This document shows positions 1 through 6,481 of a stretch of 14,816 bases of DNA, one piece after another. The position numbers and the translations under genes were made by a program. Origin of the DNA: Gammaproteobacteria bacterium (GTDB lineage Bacteria > Pseudomonadota > Gammaproteobacteria > Nitrosococcales > Methylophagaceae); the NCBI GenBank assembly GCA_003645385.1, contig QNEY01000017.1, positions 1 to 14,816 of the forward strand. The letters run 5' to 3'. The notes beneath the pieces are model-generated. The model did not search any database, had not been told where the DNA came from, and saw only the letters and a list, made by a program, of their open reading frames with translations. Numbering within the stretch: the stretch's first letter is position 1; every line of letters begins with the position of its first letter.

Positions 1-527
1 ATCCTGAAAAAGTACAGACTAATGTTAAACCGCCAAAGACGATGGGCCATGGTAAAACTATGCCGCCAGAGACCAAGGATAAGCAGCTTATATTAACTTA
101 TTTTCAGCATATGAGTGAAAAGGTTGCGATGCGATTACGCAGGCATAATTTTAAGTCGAATTATTTTTTTATAGGCCTTAAAACTAGACAAGGTTGGTTA
201 ACAACCAAGGCAAAAACACAGCAAGCAACGGATGATGGCAAAAATATTTTTAGTTTGTGTCAGCAGTTCATGAATGATGGTTGGCAAGGACAAGGTGTGT
301 GGCAAGTACAAGTTACGGCGCTACATCTTCAGACGGGGCAGCAAGCTGATTTATTTGATGCCCAAGACTCATTACCGCAACGGGACAATCTTAATCATGC
401 AATAGATGATATAAATCAAAAGTTTGGTGAATTCACTATAGCACCTTCACGATTGCTCGGACGTTCTGCTATGCCTAATGTTATTGCGCCGTCATGGAAA
501 CCTAATGGCCATAGAAAAACTATTTAA
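1..527 (+). CDS. Y-family translesion DNA polymerase, C-terminal part (5' truncated by window edge)
   Basis: The reading frame is open to the window edge (codons begin at base 3), so only about the last 174 residues of the protein are present. These cover the little-finger (DNA-contacting) domain of a Y-family polymerase and a C-terminal tail. The little finger opens with a KTMGHGKTMPP segment, the counterpart of the S-x-G-x-G-x-T-x-P entry seen in DinB/UmuC-type enzymes, and continues through a helix-strand pattern. The tail contains a short LFD motif (ADLFDAQ), which resembles a beta-clamp binding site, followed by an INQKFGEFTIAP stretch and a basic end. Such enzymes copy past DNA lesions with low fidelity. 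The catalytic palm lies outside the window, so I cannot say whether this is DinB (Pol IV) or a UmuC-like polymerase. The domain assignment is from recalled family sequence; the truncation is seen directly. Confidence 0.78.
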   Translation, partial: PEKVQTNVKPPKTMGHGKTMPPETKDKQLILTYFQHMSEKVAMRLRRHNFKSNYFFIGLKTRQGWLTTKAKTQQATDDGKNIFSLCQQFMNDGWQGQGVWQVQVTALHLQTGQQADLFDAQDSLPQRDNLNHAIDDINQKFGEFTIAPSRLLGRSAMPNVIAPSWKPNGHRKTI

Positions 528-571
528 ATATTGAATTTCTTCACACAATGCAGTTTTATACTGATGGGCAA

Positions 572-600
572 AAGACAGTACACCATAACTGACATATAAT
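572..600 (+). promoter_or_regulatory. Predicted sigma-70 promoter of mltD
   Basis: A perfect -10 box TATAAT lies at 595-600. A -35 box AAGACA (4 of 6 consensus positions) lies at 572-577, giving a 17-base spacer. Transcription would begin at about 606-609, essentially at the first possible start codon of mltD. The upstream polymerase gene ends at 527 with no obvious hairpin terminator, so read-through is also possible. Confidence 0.6.
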
Positions 601-608
601 AATTCGCT

Positions 609-2246
609 ATGCTGAATATTAATAATATGAAAGTCGCCCTTCTATTGCTCATGTTGGCAATGCTGGCGGGCTGTAATAGCACTCCCACTACTGTGGATAA
701 CACACCAACAGAAGCCGGTCCTAAACAAGCCACTTCAGATGGCAAGGCACTACAAGCCTATAGTCAGTCTGGAGAGGTAGAATATAATACGATGGTAGAA
801 ACATCCGTACCCGTTAGTGAGCTAGGAAATATTACGCCGATACCTATTACCGATCTATGGCAGCGTATTCGTGATGGCTATGGTATCCCGCAATCAAAGC
901 CATTACATACAGCTACACAACAGCAGCTCAATTGGTTTATCAAACACCCTGATTATATTGACAGAGTTGTAGAGCGGGCCAGACCTTATCTGCACTATAT
1001 CGTCGATCAATTAGAACAACGTAATATGCCAATGGAGATTGCATTGCTACCGATCGTAGAAAGCGGCTATCAACCTTTTGCATATTCACATGGTAGAGCG
1101 GCTGGTATATGGCAGTTTATTCCCGGAACAGGAAAGGTATATGGCTTAAAACAAAACTGGTGGTATGACGGTCGTCGGGATGTCATTGCATCAACTGGTG
1201 CTGCATTAGATTATCTGGAAAAATTATATGGTGACTTTGGAGACTGGCAGCTAGCATTGGCAGCCTATAACAGTGGTGAAGGAACTGTTGGCCGTGCTAT
1301 TAAGCGTAATAGAAAAGCAGGCAAGGCAACAGATTTCTGGTCACTTGATTTGCCTAGAGAAACATCAGCGTATGTGCCCAAACTAATGGCAGTAGCAGAT
1401 CTGGTCAAGCAACCAGAAAACTACAATATAACGTTGAGTCCGATTGATAATTCACCATTTTTAACAGTGGTAGATGTCGGATCACAAATTGATTTAGCTT
1501 TAGCTGCACAACTTGCCGAAATTAGTACCGATGAAATGTATCAGTTGAATCCAGGTTTCAATCGATGGGCTACTACACCAGATGGGCCACATCGATTGGT
1601 TGTTCCGTTAGAAAAGGCTGACATTTTTCAACAAGGGTTGGCTGCTTTACCAGTAGATGATCGTGTGCAATGGACGCGGCATAAAATAAAATCAGGTGAA
1701 TCGTTAGGTGTAATTGCCAAGCACTACAAAACAACTGTAGCAGTGATAAAAGAGGCTAATGGACTAGGTAGTAACAATATCCGTGAGGGTAGACACCTAT
1801 TAATCCCGATTGCTTCAGGTGAGGCAAGTGATTATCCATTGAGTGCCAGCCAGCGGTTAGCAACACGCCAGAACACGCCGCGCCGTGGAAACAAGAAAAT
1901 ACATACGGTTAAAGCTGGAGATACCTGGTGGGATATTGCAAATGCCAACAATGTCGATGTTAAAAAACTGGCAAGTTGGAATAGTCAGGCCCCAGGTGAT
2001 GTGTTGAAGCCAGGTCAAAAATTGGTGATATGGACTAAAGGTTCATCTTCTAGTTCATCTAAAAATGTCAGGACTATCAACTATAGAATACGAAGTGGAG
2101 ACTCACTATGGAAGATTTCTCAGAAGTTTAATGTGAGTGTGGCACAGGTTCGAGAATGGAACGGACTTAGTGAACGTACCTTGTTGCAACCAGGACAAAG
2201 ACTGACTTTATATGTTGATGTTACCAAGCAACATGGCAGCATCTAA
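609..2246 (+). CDS. mltD: Membrane-bound lytic murein transglycosylase D (lipoprotein with three LysM repeats)
   Basis: The protein cleaves the MurNAc-GlcNAc bond of peptidoglycan, leaving 1,6-anhydroMurNAc, and should sit on the periplasmic face of the outer membrane. A short hydrophobic signal ends in the lipobox LAGC with lipidated Cys22. The SLT/goose-lysozyme-like catalytic domain spans roughly residues 110-240: the catalytic Glu151 lies in IVESGY, followed by the conserved GIWQF and AAYNSGEG motifs. Three LysM peptidoglycan-binding repeats follow at about 357-400, 431-475 and 491-535; a six-serine linker separates the last two. A second in-frame ATG at 627 gives a more typical lipoprotein signal (Met-Lys-Val then the hydrophobic core). 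Neither start has a Shine-Dalgarno, and the predicted promoter places the mRNA end next to 609, so the 627 start is a real alternative. The length of 545 residues is within the family range. Confidence 0.95.
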   Translation: MLNINNMKVALLLLMLAMLAGCNSTPTTVDNTPTEAGPKQATSDGKALQAYSQSGEVEYNTMVETSVPVSELGNITPIPITDLWQRIRDGYGIPQSKPLHTATQQQLNWFIKHPDYIDRVVERARPYLHYIVDQLEQRNMPMEIALLPIVESGYQPFAYSHGRAAGIWQFIPGTGKVYGLKQNWWYDGRRDVIASTGAALDYLEKLYGDFGDWQLALAAYNSGEGTVGRAIKRNRKAGKATDFWSLDLPRETSAYVPKLMAVADLVKQPENYNITLSPIDNSPFLTVVDVGSQIDLALAAQLAEISTDEMYQLNPGFNRWATTPDGPHRLVVPLEKADIFQQGLAALPVDDRVQWTRHKIKSGESLGVIAKHYKTTVAVIKEANGLGSNNIREGRHLLIPIASGEASDYPLSASQRLATRQNTPRRGNKKIHTVKAGDTWWDIANANNVDVKKLASWNSQAPGDVLKPGQKLVIWTKGSSSSSSKNVRTINYRIRSGDSLWKISQKFNVSVAQVREWNGLSERTLLQPGQRLTLYVDVTKQHGSI

Positions 2247-2248
2247 AT

Positions 2249-2713
2249 TTGCTGCACATAGCACTGTTTGAACCTGAGATCCCCCCCAATACTGGCAACA
2301 TAATTCGTCTGTGTGCTAATGCCGACGCCCAACTGCATTTGATTGAACCCCTTGCTTTCTCTTTAGATGATAAGCGTCTCCGTCGAGCTGGTTTGGACTA
2401 CCATGAATTTGCTGATATTCAAATTCATACTGATTTTATTGCATTCAAAAACTGGCTAGGAGAAAGGCGCTTATTTGCCTGCACGACAAAAACTAAGCAA
2501 CATCATAGCCAAGCTCACTACCGAGATGAAGATGTCTTATTGCTTGGCCCTGAATCACGTGGATTACCGGCCGATATTCTCGATAATATTAATACCAATC
2601 AGAAAATCCGTATTCCAATGCAAGCTAATAGTCGTAGCTTAAATCTGTCTAATGCTGCTGCAATCATCCTGTATGAAGCTTGGCGACAAATTGGTTATCC
2701 CAACGCGACTTAG
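2249..2713 (+). CDS. trmL: tRNA (cytidine/uridine-34 2'-O)-methyltransferase TrmL
   Basis: TrmL is a SPOUT-class methyltransferase that uses S-adenosylmethionine to 2'-O-methylate the wobble base of tRNA-Leu isoacceptors in the cytoplasm. The 154-residue protein aligns along its whole length with E. coli TrmL as I recall it: the N-terminal EPEIPPNTGNIIRLCAN block, then KRLRRAGLDYHEF (42-54), then the knot motifs LLLGPESRGLP (97-107) and RIPMQANSRSLNLSNAAA (121-138). The start is TTG at 2249; it gives the conserved M-L-x-I beginning and no ATG or GTG is available nearby. It begins two bases after the mltD stop and has no clear Shine-Dalgarno, so translation probably depends on coupling with mltD. 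A run of seven C at 2281-2287 encodes part of the Ile-Pro-Pro of the conserved motif. Confidence 0.95.
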   Translation: MLHIALFEPEIPPNTGNIIRLCANADAQLHLIEPLAFSLDDKRLRRAGLDYHEFADIQIHTDFIAFKNWLGERRLFACTTKTKQHHSQAHYRDEDVLLLGPESRGLPADILDNINTNQKIRIPMQANSRSLNLSNAAAIILYEAWRQIGYPNAT

Positions 2714-2726
2714 CTTCTGTGTCTAT

Positions 2727-2745
2727 CAGCAATGCATTGTTGCTG
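2727..2745. other. Small hairpin after trmL
   Basis: CAGCAA (2727-2732) and TTGCTG (2740-2745) can form a 6-bp stem with a 7-base loop, 14 bases past the trmL stop codon. There is no U-tract after it, so it is not a typical Rho-independent terminator. It could protect the 3' end of the mltD-trmL message or be chance. Confidence 0.3.
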
Positions 2746-2757
2746 CGTAAGTTATTA

Positions 2758-2814
2758 TTGACTATATGGAAGGAGGTCACATATTTAACTTCTTATTTAT
2801 GGTTAAATTATGAT
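2758..2814 (+). promoter_or_regulatory. Two overlapping candidate promoters for the PilZ-like gene
   Basis: The first candidate is TTGACT (2758-2763, 5 of 6) with CATATT (2780-2785, 4 of 6) at a 16-base spacing. The second is TTAACT (2785-2790, 4 of 6) with TATGAT (2809-2814, 5 of 6) at an 18-base spacing. Either would give a leader of roughly 50-80 bases. This indicates that the 518-codon gene can be transcribed independently of mltD-trmL. Confidence 0.45.
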
Positions 2815-2871
2815 CCATAATAGGCTGATTGTATTAGCAATTCTCAATAAAAAAGTTCAATTAATGACGAT

Positions 2872-4428
2872 ATGAGTTTTCCAACTCCTGAAAATATGCC
2901 TGATCTTAACCTCAGCACCCCAGAGAGAGAGGGCACTAATAGTAGTGTTGAGCAGAATGAAGCGCTTTTGGGCGGTTGGATTAAACGCTTGCCTAAAGAT
3001 GATCTTGAGAAGTACACGGAGCTTTATCTGGATGCGCTAAAAGGCTTTAATCAAACAAGTAGCAATGAACAGCAGCAATCGATCATGTTAGACCTTTACC
3101 GCGCCCCACTTAATGATCTATTGTTTTCGTTAACTCCATTCAAATTATCCCAGATATACCCCGATTTAAATGATCGTAATAATATTATTGATGCGTTAAC
3201 TGAATTAATGGCTGAATTAGCATTAGGCTATAAAAAACTCGTCATTGAATCCGGGAAAAAAATTGCAAATTTGACGCGTAATCCCATTGCAATATTTGCA
3301 ATTAACCGTGCTTGTGAACAGCTAGGTTACATGGCGTTGCATGCATACAAGTTTAATCGTGAAGTACCAAATAAGGTATTTAATGAACTGCACCAGCTTT
3401 ATCAGTTAGCATTGTTGGCTGAGGTTGAAAAAAAAATACCCTTTATAAATCAACGCCAACGATTACAAGCAAAATCTTCCTTTAAGGAGCGTTATTGCCA
3501 AATATTATTAATCAGTATTAGTAATCCTTACGGTCTCAAGAGTGGCGAGGTCTTGCATGCTTATCACATCATGCAGCAATTTTCCGTTGCAGCTCAAATA
3601 GCGCCTTTACCTATGGGTGCAGAAGTTGTTGCTGGCCAGTTTTATATTAACTGTCTTGCGGATAAAACCCCTTTGCCATCTGAACTTCCGATGCTTGAAA
3701 ATCAAACCCAACCACCGACACTAGTTTTGGATACTAAACCCGCCATTGGCATTGTTGATTCATTATTGAAGCAGGCTAGCGTTTCAATAGAGTCGGCAGA
3801 AGCGATTGATAGAAATGTATTAAAACAATTGATCCCGTATTTTAATACCTCATATGAACGAAAGCAGAAGCGGATGCCAGTGACGGGTAACGCTCAAGTT
3901 TGTCTTACCACAGGTTTGGAAGCTATCCATAAAACATTGATGGATACTCGTTCTCTGCCTGATGATGAGCATGTAGCCCAAGATTTATCTTGGGATATTC
4001 TCAATAAAAATAAGACAGGATATCTGCTGTGTCGTCAGGATATTGTGGGCAATCAAGAGCTGAATGTGGGAGACTTTGTAGCAATCAGTGAGGTGAATTC
4101 TACAGAAAAAACACTGACTAAACTTGCCTGTATTCGTTGGATAAAAACGGATTTTAATAACAAAACGAAGCTTGGCTTAGACATAATTGAAGGTGAGCCG
4201 ATGGCAGTGAGATACAGTCTAGACAGTATGAGTAAAATACGGCCAGCTATTTTATTGCCAGAAACCAGTCAGGCTGCTTCGCTGATCACTATGGCAGGTG
4301 TTTTTAAGCGAGATAAAACAATACACATAATACCAAAGAAAAAACGTTTTCAGCTTAATATAATGCTTAACAGACTTCTCAATAAAAATGCCAGTTTTGA
4401 GCGATTTACGTTTAGGGATGTTATGTAA
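2872..4428 (+). CDS. Uncharacterised protein with PilZ-like C-terminal domain
   Basis: This is a 518-residue, probably cytoplasmic protein; I see no signal peptide or membrane segment. Residues about 35-200 are helix-rich and contain an LPKDDLEKYTELYLDAL segment and later a LMAELALGYKKLV segment. I associate this arrangement with a family of proteobacterial proteins often labelled PilZ-domain or cyclic-di-GMP-binding. Residues about 384-460 look like a degenerate PilZ barrel: GYLLCRQD, then LNVGDFVAISE, then LACIRWIKTD and KLGLDIIEGEP. I do not see the RxxxR plus (D/N)xSxxG motifs needed for canonical c-di-GMP binding, so ligand binding is doubtful. ATG 2872 is the first in-frame start and its Shine-Dalgarno is weak. 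An A9 run lies at 3428-3436. The gene stands alone between trmL and an opposing tRNA. Function is not known; the family call rests on memory and pattern. Confidence 0.6.
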   Translation: MSFPTPENMPDLNLSTPEREGTNSSVEQNEALLGGWIKRLPKDDLEKYTELYLDALKGFNQTSSNEQQQSIMLDLYRAPLNDLLFSLTPFKLSQIYPDLNDRNNIIDALTELMAELALGYKKLVIESGKKIANLTRNPIAIFAINRACEQLGYMALHAYKFNREVPNKVFNELHQLYQLALLAEVEKKIPFINQRQRLQAKSSFKERYCQILLISISNPYGLKSGEVLHAYHIMQQFSVAAQIAPLPMGAEVVAGQFYINCLADKTPLPSELPMLENQTQPPTLVLDTKPAIGIVDSLLKQASVSIESAEAIDRNVLKQLIPYFNTSYERKQKRMPVTGNAQVCLTTGLEAIHKTLMDTRSLPDDEHVAQDLSWDILNKNKTGYLLCRQDIVGNQELNVGDFVAISEVNSTEKTLTKLACIRWIKTDFNNKTKLGLDIIEGEPMAVRYSLDSMSKIRPAILLPETSQAASLITMAGVFKRDKTIHIIPKKKRFQLNIMLNRLLNKNASFERFTFRDVM

Positions 4429-4517
4429 CTTTCCAACATAATTGCTCGGACACGATGGTGCACAATGAGTGTCAATGCCTATAAAGAGAATTGTGTTGAG
4501 AGGATTTTAGATATATG

Positions 4518-4594
4518 TGGTGGCTATGGGTGGATTCGAACCACCGACCCCATCATTATGAGTGATGTGCTCTAACCAGCTGAGCTACATAGCC
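4518..4594 (-). tRNA. tRNA-Met(CAT), elongator
   Basis: Read on the minus strand, the 77-base cloverleaf starts GGCTATG at 4594 and ends with the pairing CATAGCC, an A discriminator and an encoded CCA at 4518-4520. The D-arm carries GCTC and GAGC, the anticodon loop CTCATAA has CAT at 4558-4560, and the T-arm has the usual GGTTCGAATCC core. The sequence closely follows E. coli metT/metU, so it is elongator Met rather than initiator (the acceptor 1-72 pair is G-C, unlike the C-A mismatch of initiator) and not a typical Ile-lysidine tRNA. Confidence 0.96.
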
Positions 4595-4608
4595 ATGTGA
4601 AGCACAGC

Positions 4609-4637
4609 ATTTTACGGTGCTGTGTACTAAATATCAA
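4609..4637 (-). promoter_or_regulatory. Strong predicted promoter of tRNA-Met with inverted repeat over the -10
   Basis: On the minus strand the -35 is TTGATA (4632-4637, 5 of 6) and the -10 is TAAAAT (4609-4614, 5 of 6), spaced exactly 17 bases. A GC-rich discriminator GCTGTGC follows, typical of stable RNA promoters under stringent control. A perfect 7-bp inverted repeat, CACAGCA at 4603-4609 and TGCTGTG at 4618-4624, brackets the -10. It could be an operator or simply coincide with the promoter. Confidence 0.65.
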
Positions 4638-4721
4638 GAAATTCATTATTCCTCAACGATATTATTCAATTTGTTACTTTGGAGTTACTTAAAAGTAGCA
4701 GTTTTTTTGCAGAATTAGGCT

Positions 4722-5813
4722 TTATACATTAAAGCGGAAATGCATAACATCACCGTCCTGAATAATATAGTCTTTGCCTTCAAGACGCCATTTTCCGGCA
4801 TCTTTAGCGCCCTGTTCCCCTGCGTACTGTACAAAGTCGTTATAACCTACAACTTCTGCGCGGATAAAGCCTTTTTGGAAGTCGGTATGGATGACACCTG
4901 CACCTTGGGGAGCGGTAGCACCAACACGCACAGTCCATGCACGTACCTCTTTCACGCCAGCGGTGAAATAGGTATGTAAACCCAGCAATAAATAACCACT
5001 ATGGATTACTCGGTCTAAGCCTGGTTCATCCTGACCTAATTCAGCTAGAAATTCTGCTTTTTCATCGTCATCAAGTTCGGCAATTTCTGATTCAATTGCT
5101 GCACAGATACTGACTACGACAGCACCTTCTTGTTCAGCCAATGCTTGCACCGCATCTAAGGCTGGATTATTTTCAAAACCATCTTCTGCTACGTTGGCAA
5201 TATACATAGTAGGTTTGATCGTAAGTAGATGTAATTCAGATAATAAGGCCAACTGATCTTCATCTAAACCCATTGCACGAACAGGCTTACCTTCGTCTAG
5301 CTGTGCCTGCATTTGTATTAGCAGTTCTAACCTAGCTTTTGCAGTTTTATCACCACCTTTAGCATCACGGGTTGTTTTGGTAATCGCTTTTTCAACACTT
5401 TCCAGATCAGCTAAAGCTAATTCAGTATTAATGACTTCGATATCGTCAATTGGAGATATTTTCCCTGCAACGTGGACAACATTGTCATCTTCAAAACAGC
5501 GTACAACATGGGCAATGGCATCTGTTTCTCGAATATTAGCTAGAAACTTATTGCCGAGGCCTTCGCCTTTGGATGCACCGGCAACCAAGCCTGCAATATC
5601 AACAAATTCCATTGTAGTCGGTAAGACACGTTCAGGTTTCACAATCTCAGCTAGAGCATCCATTCTAGGATCAGGCACAGGAACAATACCCACATTTGGC
5701 TCTATAGTACAAAACGGGTAATTTTGAGCTTCAATTCCGGCTTGTGTCAGTGCATTAAACAAGGTTGATTTACCTACATTTGGTAGGCCAACAATGCCAC
5801 ATTTAAATCCCAT
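4722..5813 (-). CDS. ychF: Redox-regulated ribosome-binding ATPase YchF (OLA1 family)
   Basis: YchF is an Obg-related, TRAFAC-class NTPase that prefers ATP and binds ribosomes; in E. coli it affects stress responses. The 363-residue length matches the family. The P-loop GLPNVGKS is at 9-16, the switch segment NYPFCT at 31-36, the G3 motif DIAGL at 72-76, and the changed base-specificity motif NVAE (207-210) replaces the GTPase NKxD, which explains ATP preference. His114, proposed as catalytic in this family, is present, as is Cys35, linked to redox control. A coiled-coil insertion and a C-terminal TGS domain follow; the end FRFNV is typical. The Shine-Dalgarno GAGG sits 7 bases before the ATG. 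The gene follows pth at 68 bases with a hairpin between, as in the E. coli pth-ychF pairing. No clear terminator follows it before tRNA-Met. Confidence 0.98.
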   Translation of the reverse strand: MGFKCGIVGLPNVGKSTLFNALTQAGIEAQNYPFCTIEPNVGIVPVPDPRMDALAEIVKPERVLPTTMEFVDIAGLVAGASKGEGLGNKFLANIRETDAIAHVVRCFEDDNVVHVAGKISPIDDIEVINTELALADLESVEKAITKTTRDAKGGDKTAKARLELLIQMQAQLDEGKPVRAMGLDEDQLALLSELHLLTIKPTMYIANVAEDGFENNPALDAVQALAEQEGAVVVSICAAIESEIAELDDDEKAEFLAELGQDEPGLDRVIHSGYLLLGLHTYFTAGVKEVRAWTVRVGATAPQGAGVIHTDFQKGFIRAEVVGYNDFVQYAGEQGAKDAGKWRLEGKDYIIQDGDVMHFRFNV

Positions 5814-5831
5814 GATATTTCCTCTTGGAGC

Positions 5832-5848
5832 CTCTGATTATGTCAGAG
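5832..5848 (-). other. Perfect hairpin in the pth-ychF intergenic gap
   Basis: CTCTGA and TCAGAG form a perfect 6-bp stem with a 5-base loop inside the 68-base gap between the pth stop and the ychF start. No U-run follows on the minus strand, so termination is unlikely. Within a pth-ychF message it could be a processing or stability element. Functional role is inference. Confidence 0.4.
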
Positions 5849-5881
5849 ATGTAAAATTCTTTGTTCTAAAACTACCAGCTA

Positions 5882-6454
5882 CTATTGTGAATGTAACCAA
5901 TTCATTGCTTTTTCTAAATCACCTGATAAAACATCAGGCAAGACTCTTAATGAGTTATCGATTGCTGATCGAATTAGTTGTCGATCAGACTGAGAAGGCT
6001 TGCTGAGCACATAGTCAGACACCTGTCGACTATCACCCGGATGATCAATACCTATGCGACAACGTAAAAAATCCTTGCCACCTGTTCGAGCAATAATGTC
6101 ACGGAGACCATTATGACCACCATGACCGCCACCACTTTTTAATCGAGTAGCGCCTACAGGCAGATCTAATTCGTCATGAATAACCAGGATATTTGTTAAA
6201 GGGATTTTGTAGAAATTAGCTAAGGCCGCAACTGATTGACCACTTCGGTTCATAAACACCAGTGGTTTGAGCAGAAATAGCTTATGTCCAGAATAGTGGC
6301 TCTGGGCCAATTGACCATGATATTTGTTGTCAACAGAAAATGTTGCATTCAAATCATTAGCCAATTGGTCCAGCCACCAAAACCCGACATTATGTCGGGT
6401 ATGTTCATATTGAGGTCCTGGGTTGCCCAATCCGGCGATTAACCAGTTAGCCAT
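5882..6454 (-). CDS. pth: Peptidyl-tRNA hydrolase
   Basis: Pth releases tRNA from prematurely dropped peptidyl-tRNA by hydrolysing the ester bond, in the cytoplasm, and is essential in most bacteria. The 190-residue length is normal. The catalytic set is intact: Asn11 in GLGNPG, His21 in HTRHNVG, Asn69 in FMNRSG, Asp94 in HDELDLPVG and Asn115 in HGGHNGLRD. The start ATG at 6454 gives the usual short N-terminus; a GAGG lies about 10 bases upstream within a GAGGCCTC palindrome. It follows rplY by 27 bases and precedes ychF, so the three are likely cotranscribed. Confidence 0.98.
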   Translation of the reverse strand: MANWLIAGLGNPGPQYEHTRHNVGFWWLDQLANDLNATFSVDNKYHGQLAQSHYSGHKLFLLKPLVFMNRSGQSVAALANFYKIPLTNILVIHDELDLPVGATRLKSGGGHGGHNGLRDIIARTGGKDFLRCRIGIDHPGDSRQVSDYVLSKPSQSDRQLIRSAIDNSLRVLPDVLSGDLEKAMNWLHSQ

Positions 6455-6481
6455 ACTATAGAGGCCTCAATATTGACTGAA

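Noticed and set aside
524..745. 73-codon minus-strand frame opposite the mltD start
   Set aside because: It overlaps the mltD signal region and promoter and has no family resemblance; treated as a shadow.
2766..2813. 15-codon open frame containing the strong Shine-Dalgarno-like sequence
   Set aside because: The ribosome-binding sequence lies inside the frame rather than before it, and nothing else supports translation.
4673..4708. Terminator-like sequence with T7 near the ychF 3' end
   Set aside because: The possible stem (TACT/AGTA) is only about 4 bp and separated from the T-run, and it points to the plus strand where no upstream gene needs it; the GTTACTT repeats at 4673 and 4684 are too short to call.
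5377..5721. 114-codon open frame on the plus strand opposite ychF
   Set aside because: It is antisense to the conserved G-domain codons of YchF, with composition expected of a shadow frame and no recognisable domain.
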